64,000 nt of DNA from Calliopsis andreniformis (taxonomy: Eukaryota > Arthropoda > Insecta > Hymenoptera > Andrenidae): positions 558,001 through 622,000 of the forward strand of contig NW_027480530.1 of NCBI RefSeq assembly GCF_051401765.1, read 5' to 3'. Position numbers and translations under genes: made by a program. Under the pieces are notes generated by a model, which was not told the DNA's origin, made no database searches, and saw only the letters and a list, made by a program, of their open reading frames with translations. Positions 1 through 13,531 of the stretch are shown piece after piece. The stretch's first letter is position 1; each line of letters starts with the position of its first letter.

Positions 1-89
1 CACTGAACCTGCTCCTGACACAGCTTCTGACACTGACACTGCTCCTGACAATGCTCCTGACACTGACACTGCCCCTCACACAGCTCCTG

Positions 90-2064
90 ACACTGACACT
101 GCTCCTGACACTGCTCCTGACACAGACAATGCTGCTGATACTGACAATGCTCCTGACACTGCTTCTGACACTGCTCCTGAAACTGACACTGCTCCTGATA
201 CTGACAATCTCACTGCTACTGACACTGCTCCTGACACTCACACTGCTGCTGACCCTGACAATGCTCTTGACACTGCTCCAGACACTGACACTGATACTGC
301 ACCTGACACAACTGCTGAAATAGCTCCTGTAACTGACACTGCTCCTGACACTGCTCCTGACACTGACACTGCTGCTGATCCTGAGAATTCTCCTGACACT
401 GCTCCTGACACTGACACTGACACGGATCCTGACACTGACACTGCTCCTCACACTGCTCCTGACACTGGCACTGCTCCTGGCACTGCTCCTGACACTGACA
501 CTGCTCCTGACACTGACACTGCCCCTGACACTGCACCTGACACTGCTCCTGACACTGTCACTGCTGCTACCACTGCTCCTAACACAGACACTTCTGCTGA
601 TACTGACAATGCTCCTGTCACTGCTTCTGACACTGCTCCTGATACTGACACTCTCACTGCTACTGACACTGCTCCTGACACTGACACTGCACCTCAAACT
701 GCTCCTGACACACCTCCTGACACTGACACTGCTCCTGGCGCTGCTCCTGTCACTGACGCTGCTCCTGATGCTGACACTGACACTGCTCCTGGCACTGCAC
801 CTGACGCTGCTCCTGACTCTGCTCCTGACACAGGCACTGCACCTGGTACTGACACTGGTACTGCTCCTGACACAGGCACTGTTTCTGGTACTGACACTGA
901 CACTGCTGCTGATACTGATAATGCTCCTGAAACTGCTCCTGAACCTGACACGGCTGCTCACACTGCTCCTGATACTGACATTGCTCCTGACACTGGTCCT
1001 GATACAGACACTGCTGCTGATGCTGACAATGCTCCTGGCACTGCTCCTGACACAGACACTGCTCCGAACAATGCTTCTGACACTGACACTGCTCCTGTCA
1101 CTGGCACTGGCCCTGACACTGCTTCTGACACTGGCGCTGGTCCTGACACTGCTCCTGACACTGACGCTGCTCCTGACACTGACACTGACACTGCTCCTGA
1201 CACTGCTACTTACACTGACACTGCTCCTGACACTGCTCGCGACATTGCTCCAGACACTGACACTGCTCCTGAGACAGCTCGTGACACTGACACTGCTCCT
1301 GCAACTGTTCCTGACATTGCTGCTCACACTGACACTGCTCCTGACACTGGCACTGGTCCTGACAATGCTCCTGACACTGACACTGCTCCTGACACTGCTC
1401 CTGACACTGCTGCTGACACTGACACTGTTTGTGACACTGCTCCTGAAACTGACACTGCTCCTCGAACAGCTCCTGACACTGCTGCTGACACTGACACTGC
1501 TGCTGATCCTGAGCATGCGCCTGATGCTGCTCCTGACACTGACATTGATCCTGACACTGCTCCTGACACTGACACTGCTCCTGGCACTGTCACTGCTCCT
1601 GACGCTGCTCCAGACACTGCAACTGACACTGGCACTGCCCCTGACACTGATCCTGACACTGACCCTGCTCCTGACACAGCTTCTGACACTGACACAGCTC
1701 CAGACACTGCTCCTGACACAGACACTTCTGCTGATACTGACAATGCTCCTGTCACTGCTTGTGACACTGCTCCTGATACTGACACTCTCACTGCTACTGA
1801 CACTGCTCCTGACACTGACACTGCTCCTTACACTGCTCCTGACACTGACACTGCTCCTGACACTGACACTACACCTCAAACTGCTCCTGACACTCCTCCT
1901 GACACTGACACTGCTCCTGTCACTGCTCCTGACGCTGCTCCTGACACTGACGCTGACACTGCTCATGACTGTGACACTGACACTGACGCTGCTCCCGTCA
2001 CAGACACTGACACTGATCCTGACGCTGATACTGCTCCTGTGTCTGACACTTGTCCTGACACTGC
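90..2064 (+). repeat. Segmental duplication A, copy 1 (about 2.0 kb)
   Basis: This segment matches 10739-12713 at a constant offset of 10,649 bp and 34193-36167 at 34,103 bp. Only scattered substitutions differ: for example, copy 1 has GCTGATACTGAC near 596 where copies 2 and 3 have GCTGGTACTGAC. Tag variants include GAATTC at 385, AAATAG near 319 and GCATGC near 1514. The homology stops at 2064, where copy 1 jumps to a different sequence while copies 2 and 3 continue together. The first ~90 bp of the window do not share this match. Confidence 0.88.
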
Positions 2065-3222
2065 TCCTGACGCTGCTCCTGACTCTGCTCCTGACACAGG
2101 CACTGCACCTGGTACTGACACTGGTACTGCTCCTGACACAGGCACTGTTTCTGGTACTGACACTGACACTGCTGCTGATACTGATAATGCTCCTGAAACT
2201 GCTCCTGAACCTGACACGGCTGCTCACACTGCTCCTGATACTGACATTGCTCCTGACACTGGTCCTGATACAGACACTGCTGCTGATGCTGACAATGCTC
2301 CTGGCACTGCTCCTGACACAGACACTGCTCCGAACAATGCTTCTGACACTGACACTGCTCCTGTCACTGGCACTGGCCCTGACACTGCTTCTGACACTGG
2401 CGCTGGTCCTGACACTGCTCCTGACACTGACGCTGCTCCTGACACTGACACTGACACGGATCCTGACACTGACACTGCTCCTCACACTGCTCCTGACACT
2501 GGCACTGCTCCTGGCACTGCTCCTGACACTGACACTGCTCCTGACACTGCCACTGCCCCTGACACTGCACCTGACACTGCTCCTGACACTGTCACTGCTG
2601 CTACCACTGCTCCTGACACAGACACTTCTGCTGATACTGACAATGCTCCTGTCACTGCTTCTGACACTGCTCCTGATACTGACACTCTCACTGCTACTGA
2701 CACTGCTCCTGACACTGACACTACACCTCAAACTGCTCCTGACACTCCTCCTGACACAGACACTGCTCCTGGAACTGCTCCTGACACTGACGCTGCTCCT
2801 GATGCTGACCCTGACGCTGCTCCTGATGCTGACACTGACACTGCTCCTGTCACTGCACCTGACGCTGCTCCAGACACTGCAACTGACACTGACACTGCTG
2901 CTGATCCTGACAATGGTCCTGACACTGCTCCTGACACTGATGCTGACACTGCTCATGACTGTAACACTGACACTGACACTGCTCCCGTCACAGACACTGA
3001 CACTGATCCTGACACTGGCACTGCTCCTGTGTCTAACACTTGTCCTGAGACTGCTTCTGACACTGGCTGGTCCTGACACTCCTCCTGACATTGCTCCTGA
3101 CATTGCCGCTGGTCCTGACACAGACACTGCACCTGGTACTGACACTGACACTGCTCCTGACACTGTCACTGCTCCTGACGCTGCTCCAGACACTGCAACT
3201 GACACTGGCACTGCCCCTGACA
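2063..3222 (+). repeat. Copy-1-specific rearranged segment
   Basis: Bases 2063 to about 2454 repeat 797 to about 1188 at an offset of 1,266 bp (211 hexamers). The sequence then switches, at a CACGGATCC tag, into a block also found at 42.87-43.5 kb (offset 40,417), 19.15-19.8 kb and 20.95-21.6 kb, ending with a landmark at 3063. The other two copies of the ~10-kb module have unrelated hexamer order here (12714-13531 and 36168-37003). This is a local duplication plus replacement confined to the first copy. Confidence 0.8.
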
Positions 3223-6200
3223 CTGATCCTGACACTGACCCTGCTCCTGACACAGCTTCTGACACTGACACTGCTCCTCACACTGCTCCTGACACTGACA
3301 CTGCTCCTGGCACTGCTCCTGACACTGACGCTGCTCCTGACACTGCACCTGACACTGCTCCTGACACTGTCACTGCTACTACCGCTGCTCCTGACACTGA
3401 CGCTGCTGCTGATCCTGACAATGCTCCTGACAGTGCTCCTGACACTGACGCTGACACTGCTGATGACAGTGACACTGACACTGACACTGCTCGTGTCACT
3501 GACACTGCTCCTCACACTGCTCTTCACACAGCCACTGCTCCTGACACTGCTACTGACACACACACTGCTGCTGATACTGATAATGCTCCTGAAACTGCTC
3601 CTGACCGTGACACGGCTGCTCACACTGCTCCTGATACTGACCTTGCTCCTGACACTGGTCCTGATACAGACACTGCTGCTGATGCTGACAATGCTCCTGA
3701 CACTGCTCCTGACACAGACACTGCTCCGAACAATGCTTCTGACACAGACACTGCTCCTGTCACTGGCACTTATCCTGACACTGCTTCTGACACTGGCGCT
3801 GGTCCTGACACTGCTCCTGACACTGACGCTGCTCCTGACACTGACACTGACACTGCTCCTGACACTGCTACTGACACTGACACTGCTCCTGACACTGCTC
3901 GCGACATTGCTCCAGACACTGACACTGCTCCTGAGACAGCTCGTGACACTGGCACTGCTCCTGCCACTGTTCCTGACATTGCTGCTCACACTGACACTGC
4001 TCCTGACACTGGCACTGACACTGCTCCTGACACTGCTACTGATACTGACACTGCTCCTGACACTGCTCGCGACATTGCTCCAGACACTGACACTGCTCCT
4101 GAGACAGCTCGTGACACTGACACTGCTCCTGACGCTAATCCAGACACTGCAACTGACACTGGCACTACCCCCGTTACTGATCCTGACACTGACCCTGCTC
4201 CTGACACAGCTTCTGACACTGACACTGCTCCTGACACTGCTCCTGACTCTGACACTGCTCCTGGCACTGCTCCTGACACTGCTCCTGAAATTGCTCCTGA
4301 CACAGGCACTGCTGATGGTACTGACACTGACACTGCTCCTGACACAGGCACCGCTCCTGGTACTGACACTGACACTGCTCATGACAGTGACGCTGACACA
4401 GTCACTGCTCCCGGCACAGGCACTGACACTGATCCTGACACTGACACTGCTCCTGTGACTGATACTTGGCCTGAGACTGCTTCTGACACTGGCACTGGTC
4501 CTGACACTGCTCCTGACACTGCTCCTGACACAGACGCTGCTACTGAACCTAACACTGCTCCTGACACTGCTCCAGACACTGACACTGCTCATGACACTGC
4601 TCCAGACACAGACACTGCTGCTGATCCTGACAATGCTCCTGACACTGCACCTGAGACTGACACTGCCACTGACACTGCTCCTGACACTGCTCCTGACACG
4701 GCTCCTGACACTGACATTGCCCCTGCCACTGTTCCTAACACTGCTGCTGAAACGGACACTGCTCGTGACAAAGCTACTGTCACTGACACTGCTCCTGACA
4801 CTGCTCCTGACACTGCTCCTGACACTGACACTGCTCCTGACACTGCTCCTGACACTGACACTGCTGCTGATCCTGACAATGCTCCTGACACTGCTCCTGA
4901 CACTGACGTTCACTCTGCTCATGACTGTGACACTGACACTGACACTGCTCCCGTCACAGACACTGACACTGCTCCTGTGTCTGACACTTGTCCTGAGACT
5001 GCTTCTGGCACTTGCTGGTCCTGAAACTGCTCCCGTCACTGATCCTGACACTGACCCTGCTCCTGACACAGCTTCTGACACTGACACTGCTCCTGACACT
5101 GCTCCTGACACTGACACTGCTCCTGGCACTGCTCCTATCACTGACGCTGCTCCTGATGCTGACACTGACACTGCTCCTGGCACTGCACCTGACGCTGCTC
5201 CTGACTCTGCTCCTGACACAGGCACTGCACCTGGTACTGACACTGACACTGCTCCTGACACAGGCACTGTTTCTGGTACTGACGCTGACACTGCTACTGA
5301 CACTGCTACTGCTCCTGACGCTGCTCCAGACACTGCAACTGACACTGGCACGGCTCCTCAGACAGCTCCTGACACTGCTCCTGACACAGACACTGCTCCT
5401 GACACTGACACTGCACCTGACACTGCTCCTGGCACTGCAACTGGTCCTGACACTGCTCCTGAAACTGACACTGGTCCTCACACTGACACTGCTCCTGACA
5501 CTGACACTGCTGCTGTTCCTGACAATGCTCCTGACACTGCTCCTGACACTGACGCTCACACTGCTCATGACTGTGACACTGACACTGACACTGCTGCCGT
5601 CACAGACACTGACACTGCTCCTGTGTCTGACACTTGTCCTGAGACTGCTCTGGCACTTGCTGGTCCTGAAACTGCTCCTGACATAGCTCCTGACATTGCC
5701 GCTGGTCCTGACACAGACACTGACACTGCTCCTGACACTGCCACTGCTCCTGATGCTGCTCCAGACACTGCAACTGACACTGGCACTGCCCCTGACACTG
5801 ATCCTGACACTGACCCTGCTCCTGACACAGCTTCTGACACTGACACTGCTCCTGACACTGCTCCTGACACAGACACTTCTGCTGATACTGACAATGCTCC
5901 TGTCACTGCTTCTGACACCGCTCCTGATACTGACACTCTCACTGCTACTGACACTGCTCCTGACACTGACACTGCTCGTGACACTGCTCCAGACACTCCT
6001 CCTGACACTGACACTGCTCCTGACACTGACACTACACCTCAAACTGCTCCTGACACTCCTCCTGACACTGACACTGCTCCTGGAACTGCTCCTGACGCTG
6101 ACGCTGCTCCTGATGCTGACACTGACACTGCTCCTGTCACTGCTCCTGACGCTGATCCTGATACTGCTCCTAACACAGGCACTGCACCTGGTACTGACAC

Positions 6201-6610
6201 TGACACTGCTCCTGACACAGGCACTGTTTCTGGTACTGATACTGACACTGCTACTGACACTGCCACTGCTTCTGACGCTGCTCCAGACACTGCAACTGAC
6301 ACTGGCACGGCTCCTCACACTGCTCCTGACACTGACACTGCTCCTGACACTGCTCCTGGCACTGCTCCTGACACTGACACTGCTGCTGATCCTGACAATG
6401 CTCCTGACACTGCTCCTGACACTGATGCTGACACTGCTCATGACTGTGACACTGACACTGACACTGCTCCCGTCACAGACACTGACACTGATCCTGACAC
6501 TGACACTGCTCCTGTGTCTAACACTTGTCTTGAGACTGCTTCTGACACTGGCTGGTCCTGACACTGTTCCCGACACTGCTCCTGATATAGACACTGCTAC
6601 TGAACCTAAC

Positions 6611-6620
6611 ACTGCTCCCT
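6611..6620 (+). other. GCTCCCTGACA one-base insertion family
   Basis: An extra C in the run of C at 6617-6619 shifts the register by +1. The same lesion is at 16925, 40397 and 45614. About 330 bp later (180 bp in the fourth copy) a one-base loss, GCTCCAACAC at 6941, 17249 and 40721 and GCTCCGACAC near 45795, restores the register. Confidence 0.88.
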
Positions 6621-7989
6621 GACACTGCTCCAGACACTGACACTGCTCATGACACTGCTCCAGACACAGACACTGCTGCTGATCCTGACAATGCTCCTGA
6701 CACTGCACCTGAGACTGACACTGCTCCTGACAATGCTCCTGACACTGCTCCTGGCACTGCTCCTGACACCGACACTGCTCCTGCCACTGCTCCTGACACT
6801 ATTCCTGACACTGACGCTCACACTGCTCATGACTGTGACACTGACACTGACACTGCTCCCGTCACAGACACTGATACTGCTCCTGACAATGCTCCTGACA
6901 CTGACACTGCTCCTCACACAGCTCGGGACACTGACACTGCTCCAACACTACTCCTGACACAGACACTTCTGCTGATACTGACAATGCTCCTGTCACTGCT
7001 TCTGACACTGCTCCTGATACTGACACTCTCACTGCTACTGACACTGCTCCTGACACTGACACTGCTCCTGACACTGACACTACACCTCAAACTGCTCCAG
7101 ACACTCCGCCTGACACTGACACTGCTCCTGGCGCAGCTCCTGTCACTGACGCTGCTCCTGATGCTGACACTGACACTGCTCCTGGCACTGCTCCTGACGC
7201 TGCTCCTGACTCTGCTCCTGACACAGGCACTGCACCTGGTACTGACACTGACACTTCTCCTGACACAGGTACTGTTTCTGGTACTGACACTGACACTGCT
7301 ACTGACACTGCTACAGCTCCTGACGCTGCTCCAGACACTGCAACTGACACTGGCACGGTTCCTCACACTGCTCCTGACACTGACACTGCTCCTGACACTG
7401 CTCCTGACACTGACACTGCACCTGACACTGCTCCTGGCACTGCAGCTGGTCCTGACACTTCTCCTGAAACTGACACTGGTCCTCACACTGCTCCTGACAC
7501 TGACACTGCCCCTCACGCTGGTCCTGACAATGATACTGCCCCTGAGACAGCAGCTGACACTGACGCTGCTCCTGGCACTGCCCCTGGCACTGCTCCTGAC
7601 ACTGACACTGCTCCTGATACTGACACTGACACTGCTCCTGACACCGACACTGCACCTGTCACTGCTCCTGACGCTGACACTGCTCCTGACACTGCTCCTG
7701 GCACTGCTCCTGACACTGACGCTGCTGCTGATCCTGAGAATGCTCCTGATACTGCTCCTGACACTGATGCTGACACTGCTCATGACTGTGACACTGACAC
7801 TGACACTGCTCCTGTCACAGACACTGACACTGATCCTGACACTGACACTGCTCCTGTGTCTGACACTTGTCCTGAGACTGCTTCTGACACTTGCTGGTCC
7901 TGAAACTGCTCCTGACATTGCTCCTGACATTGCCGCTGGTCCTGACACAGACACTGCACCTGGTACTGACACTGACACTGCTCCTGACA

Positions 7990-8785
7990 CTGTCACTGCT
8001 CCTGACGCTGCTCCAGACACTGCAACTGACAGTGGCACTGCCCCTGACACTGATCCTGACACTGACCCTGCTCCTGACACAGCTTCTGACACTGACACAG
8101 CTCCAGACACTGCTCCTGACACAGACACTTCTGCTGATACTGACAATGCTCCTGTCACTGCTTGTGACACTGCTCCTGATACTGACACTCTCACTGCTAC
8201 TGACACTGCTCCTGACACTGACACTGCTCCTTACACTGCTCCTGACACTGACACTGCTCCTGACACTGACACTACACCTCAAACTGCTCCTGACACTCCT
8301 CCTGACACTGACACTGCTCCTGCCACTGCTCCTGACGCTGCTCCTGACACTGACGCAGACACTGCTCATGACTGTGACACTGACACTGACGCTGCTCCCG
8401 TCACAGACACTGACACTGATCCTGACGCTGATACTGCTCCTGTGTCTGACACTTGTCCTGACACTGCTCCTGACACTGCTCGCGACATTGCTCCAGACAC
8501 TGACACTGCTCCTGACACAGCTCGTGACACTGCTGCTGACACTGACACTGCTTGTGGCACTGCTCCTGAAACTGACACTGCTCCTGACACTGATACTGCT
8601 GCTGATCGTGACACAGCTCCTGACACTGCTACTGACACTGCTCGTGACGTTGCTCCAGACACTGACACTGCTCCTGACACAGCTCGTGACGGTGACGCTG
8701 CTCCTGCCACTGTTCCTGACACGGCTGCTCACACTGACACTGCTCCTGACACTGGCACTGGTCCTGACACTGCTCCTGACACTGC
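7990..8785 (+). repeat. Dispersed 0.8-kb duplicate of 12236-13031
   Basis: Offset is 4,246 bp, which is 6x707+4, as expected with one +4 landmark (9574) in between. The block carries the tags GCTCGCGACATTG and GCTCGTGACG. It is also present near 18.3-19.1, 20.2-20.9, 35.7-36.5 and 41.8-42.6 kb. Confidence 0.8.
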
Positions 8786-10738
8786 AACTAACACTGACAC
8801 TGCTGCTGATCCTGAGAATTCTCCTGACACTGCTCCTGACACTGACACTGACACGGATCCTGACACTGACACTGCTCCTCACACTGCTCCTGACACTGGC
8901 ACTGCTCCTGGCACTGCTCCTGACACTGACACTGCTCCTGACACTGCCACTGCCCCTGACACTGCACCTGACACTGCTCCTGACACTGTCACTGCTGCTA
9001 CCACTGCTCCTGACACAGACACTTCTGCTGATACTGACAATGCTCCTGTCACTGCTTCTGACACTGCTCCTGATACTGACACTCTCACTGCTACTGACAC
9101 TGCTCCTGACACTGACACTACACCTCAAACTGCTCCTGACACTCCTCCTGACACTGACACTGCTCCTGGCGCTGCTCCTATCACTGACGCTGCTCCTGAT
9201 GCTGACACTGACACTGCTCCTGGCACTGCACCTGACGCTGCTCCTGACTCTGCTCCTGACACAGGCACTGCACCTGGTACTGACACTGACACTGCTCCTG
9301 ACACAGGCACTGTTTCTGCTACTGACACTGACACTGCTACTGACACTGCTACTGCTCCTGACGCTGCTCCAGACACTGCAACTGACACTGGCACGGCTCC
9401 TCACACAGCTCCTGACACTGACACTGCTCCTGACACTGCTCCTGACACTGATGCTGACACTGCTCATGACTGTGACACTGACACTGACACTGCTCCCGTC
9501 ACAGACACTGACACTGATCCTGACAGTGACACTGGTCCTGTGTCTAACACTTGTCCTGAGACTGCTTCTGACACTGGCTGGTCCTGACACTGCTCCTGAC
9601 ATTGCTCCTGACATTGCCGCTGGTCCTGACACAGACACTGCACCTGGTACTGACACTGACACTGCTCCTGACACTGTCACTGCTCCTGACGCTGCTCCAG
9701 ACACTGCAACTGACACTGGCACCGCCCCCGTCACTGATCCTGACACTGACCCTGCTCCTGACACAGCTTCTGACACTGACACTGCTCCTGACACTGCTCC
9801 TGACACTGACACTGCTCCTGGCACTGCTCCTGACACTGACGCTGCTCCTGATACTGACACTGACACTGCTCCTGACACTGACACTGACACTGCTCATGAC
9901 AGTGACTCTGACACTGACACTGCTCCCGGCACAGAGACTGAGACTGCTCCTGACACTGACACTGCTCCTGTAACTGACACTTGTCCTGAGACTGCTTCTG
10001 ACACTGGCACTGGTGCTGACACTGCTCCTTACATTGGCGCTGGTCCAGACTCTGCTCCTGACACTGACACTGCTCCTGACACTGCTCCTGACACAGACAA
10101 TGCTGCTGATACTGACAATGCTCCTGACACTGCTTCTGACACTGACACTGCACCTGACACTGCTCCTGGCACTGCAACTGGTCCTGACACTGCTCCTGAA
10201 ACTGACACTGGTCCTCACACTGCTCCTGACACTGACACTGCCCCTCACGCTGGTCCTGACAATGATACTGCCCCTGAGACTGCTCCTGACACTGACGCTG
10301 CTCCTGGCACTGCTCCTGGCACTGCTCCTGACACTGACACTGCTCCTGATACTGACACTGTCACTGCTCATGACACCGACACTGCACCTGTCACTGCTCC
10401 TGACGCTGACACTGCTCCTGACACTGCTTCTGACACGGACACTGCTCCTGGCGCAGCTCCTTCCACTGACACTGCTCCTGACAATGCTCCTGACACTGCT
10501 CCTGACACTGACACTGCTCATGGCGCAGCTCCTGTCACTGCTCCTGGCACTGACACTGCTCCTGACACTGACACTGCTCCTGACAATGCTCCTGACAGTG
10601 CTCCTGACACTGACGCTGACACTGCTGATGACAGTGACACTGACACTGGCACTGCTCCTGACACTGACACTGCTCCTCACACTGCTCTTCACACAGCCAC
10701 TGCTCCTGTCTCTGCTACTGACACACACACTGCTGCTG

Positions 10739-12713
10739 ATACTGACACTGCTCCTGACACTGCTCCTGACACAGACAATGCTGCTGATACTGACAATGCT
10801 CCTGACACTGCTTCTGACACTGCTCCTGAAACTGACACTGCTCCTGATACTGACAATCTCACTGCTACTGACACTGCTCCTGACACTCACACTGCTGCTG
10901 ACCCTGACAATGCTCTTGACACTGCTCCAGACACTGACACTGATACTGCACCTGACACAACTGCTGAAATAGCTCCTGTAACTGACACTGCTCCTGACAC
11001 TGCTCCTGACACTGACACTGCTGCTGATCCTGAGAATTCTCCTGACACTGCTCCTGACACTGACACTGACACGGATCCTGACACTGACACTGCTCCTCAC
11101 ACTGCTCCTGACACTGGCACTGCTCCTGGCACTGCTCCTGACACTGACACTGCTCCTGACACTGACACTGCCCCTGACACTGCACCTGACACTGCTCCTG
11201 ACACTGTCACTGCTGCTACCACTGCTCCTAACACAGACACTTCTGCTGGTACTGACAATGCTCCTGTCACTGCTTCTGACACTGCTCCTGATACTGACAC
11301 TCTCACTGCTACTGACACTGCTCCTGACACTGACACTGCACCTCAAACTGCTCCTGACACACCTCCTGACACTGACACTGCTCCTGGCGCTGCTCCTGTC
11401 ACTGACGCTGCTCCTGATGCTGACACTGACACTGCTCCTGGCACTGCACCTGACGCTGCTCCTGACTCTGCTCCTGACACAGGCACTGCACCTGGTACTG
11501 ACACTGGCACTGCTCCTGACACAGGCACTGTTTCTGGTACTGACACTGACACTGCTGCTGATACTGATAATGCTCCTGAAACTGCTCCTGAACCTGACAC
11601 GGCTGCTCACACTGCTCCTGATACTGACATTGCTCCTGACACTGGTCCTGATACAGACACTGCTGCTGATGCTGACAATGCTCCTGGCACTGCTCCTGAC
11701 ACAGACACTGCTCCGAACAATGCTTCTGACACTGACACTGCTCCTGTCACTGGCACTGGCCCTGACACTGCTTCTGACACTGGCGCTGGTCCTGACACTG
11801 CTCCTGACACTGACGCTGCTCCTGACACTGACACTGACACTGCTCCTGACACTGCTACTTACACTGACACTGCTCCTGACACTGCTCGCGACATTGCTCC
11901 AGACACTGACACTGCTCCTGAGACAGCTCGTGACACTGACACTGCTCCTGCAACTGTTCCTGACATTGCTGCTCACACTGACACTGCTCCTGACACTGGC
12001 ACTGGTCCTGACAATGCTCCTGACACTGACACTGCTCCTGACACTGCTCCTGACACTGCTGCTGACACTGACACTGTTTGTGACACTGCTCCTGAAACTG
12101 ACACTGCTCCTCGAACAGCTCCTGACACTGCTGCTGACACTGACACTGCTGCTGATCCTGAGCATGCGCCTGATGCTGCTCCTGACACTGACATTGATCC
12201 TGACACTGCTCCTGACACTGACACTGCTCCTGGCACTGTCACTGCTCCTGACGCTGCTCCAGACACTGCAACTGACACTGGCACTGCCCCTGACACTGAT
12301 CCTGACACTGACCCTGCTCCTGACACAGCTTCTGACACTGACACAGCTCCAGACACTGCTCCTGGCACAGACACTTCTGCTGATACTGACAATGCTCCTG
12401 TCACTGCTTGTGACACTGCTCCTGATACTGACACTCTCACTGCTACTGACACTGCTCCTGACACTGACACTGCTCCTTACACTGCTCCTGACACTGACAC
12501 TGCTCCTGACACTGACACTACACCTCAAACTGCTCCTGACACTCCTCCTGACACTGACACTGCTCCTGTCACTGCTCCTGACGCTGCTCCTGACACTGAC
12601 GCTGACACTGCTCATGACTGTGACACTGACACTGACGCTGCTCCCGTCACAGACACTGACACTGATCCTGACGCTGATACTGCTCCTGTGTCTGACACTT
12701 GTCCTGACACTGC
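10739..12713 (+). repeat. Segmental duplication A, copy 2
   Basis: Partner of 90-2064 and 34193-36167. It is nested inside the 11.2-kb left copy and continues past 12713 into sequence shared only with the third copy. The tags GAATTC (about 11034), AAATAG (about 10969) and GCATGC (about 12163) lie at the same spacings as in the other copies. Confidence 0.87.
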
Positions 12714-13031
12714 TCCTGACACTGCTCGCGACATTGCTCCAGACACTGACACTGCTCCTGACACAGCTCGTGACACTGCTGCTGACACTGACACTGCTTG
12801 TGGCACTGCTCCTGAAACTGACACTGCCCCTGACACTGATGCTGCTGCTGATCGTGACAAAGCTCCTGACACTGCTACTGACACTGCTCGTGACGTTGCT
12901 CCAGACACTGACACTGCTCCTGACACAGCTCGTGACGGTGACGCTGCTCCTGCCACTGTTCCTGACACGGCTGCTCACACTGACACTGCTCCTGACACTG
13001 GCACTGGTCCTGACACTGCTCCTGACACTGC
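12236..13031 (+). repeat. Dispersed 0.8-kb duplicate of 7990-8785
   Basis: Partner of 7990-8785. It shows the same hexamer order with a few substitutions, for example GACACTGGCACTG here for GACAGTGGCACTG there near the start. It shows that the ~10-kb module was itself assembled from internal duplications. Confidence 0.8.
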
Positions 13032-13531
13032 AACTGACACTGGCACGGCTCCTCACACAGCTCCTGACACTGACACTGCCCCTGACACTGCTCCTGACAC
13101 TGACACTGCACCTGATACTGACACTCTCACTGCTACTGACACTGCTCCTGACACTCACACTGCTGCTGACCCTGACAATGCTCTTGACACTGCTCCAGAC
13201 ACTGACACTGATACTGCACCTGACACAACTGCTGAAATAGCTCCTGTAACTGACACTGCTCCTGACACTGACACTGCTGCTGATCCTGAGAATTCTCCTG
13301 ACACTGCTCCTGACACTGACACTGACACGGATCCTGACACTGACACTGCTCCTCACACTGCTCCTGACACTGACGCTGCTCCTGATACTGACTCTGACAC
13401 TGCTCCTGGCACTGCTCCTGACACTGCTCCTGAAATTGCTCCTGACACAGGCACTGCTCCTGGTACTGACACTGACACTGCTCCTGACACTGCTCCTGAC
13501 ACTGACACTGCTCCTGGCACTGCTCCTGACA

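Larger units (their letters stand above)
3223..9170 (+). repeat. Segmental duplication B, copy 1 (about 5.9 kb)
   Basis: It matches 13532-19478 at an offset of 10,309, falling to 10,308 after a one-base deletion in copy 2 near 14590. It matches 37004-43190 at an offset of 33,781, then 33,780, then 34,020. About 20 substitutions separate copies 1 and 2, concentrated in the first 1.4 kb (for example 3769 TAT versus GGT, 4311 GAT versus CCT). It carries landmarks at 5011, 5656, 6548 and 7890, an extra C near 6617 and a missing base near 6943. It diverges at about 9171, where copy 1 reads GGCGCT and copies 2 and 3 read GGAACT. Confidence 0.88.

Noticed and set aside
51..323. Leu-rich stretch that could look like a membrane protein
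   Set aside because: Leu-Thr-Leu-Leu is the literal translation of CTGACACTGCTC. No hydrophobic-segment/loop alternation or charged topology signals are present.
216..536. Cys/Gln-rich - strand frame (Gln-Cys-Gln-Glu repeats) resembling a Cys-rich structural protein
   Set aside because: It is the third open - reading of the same 12-mer, short because CAG, GAG and TGT mutate easily to stops, and it recurs identically at 10865 and 34319 through duplication.
3063..3076. Landmark as a Chi-like recombination octamer
   Set aside because: It contains GCTGGTCC, not the E. coli Chi GCTGGTGG, and the array does not look bacterial.
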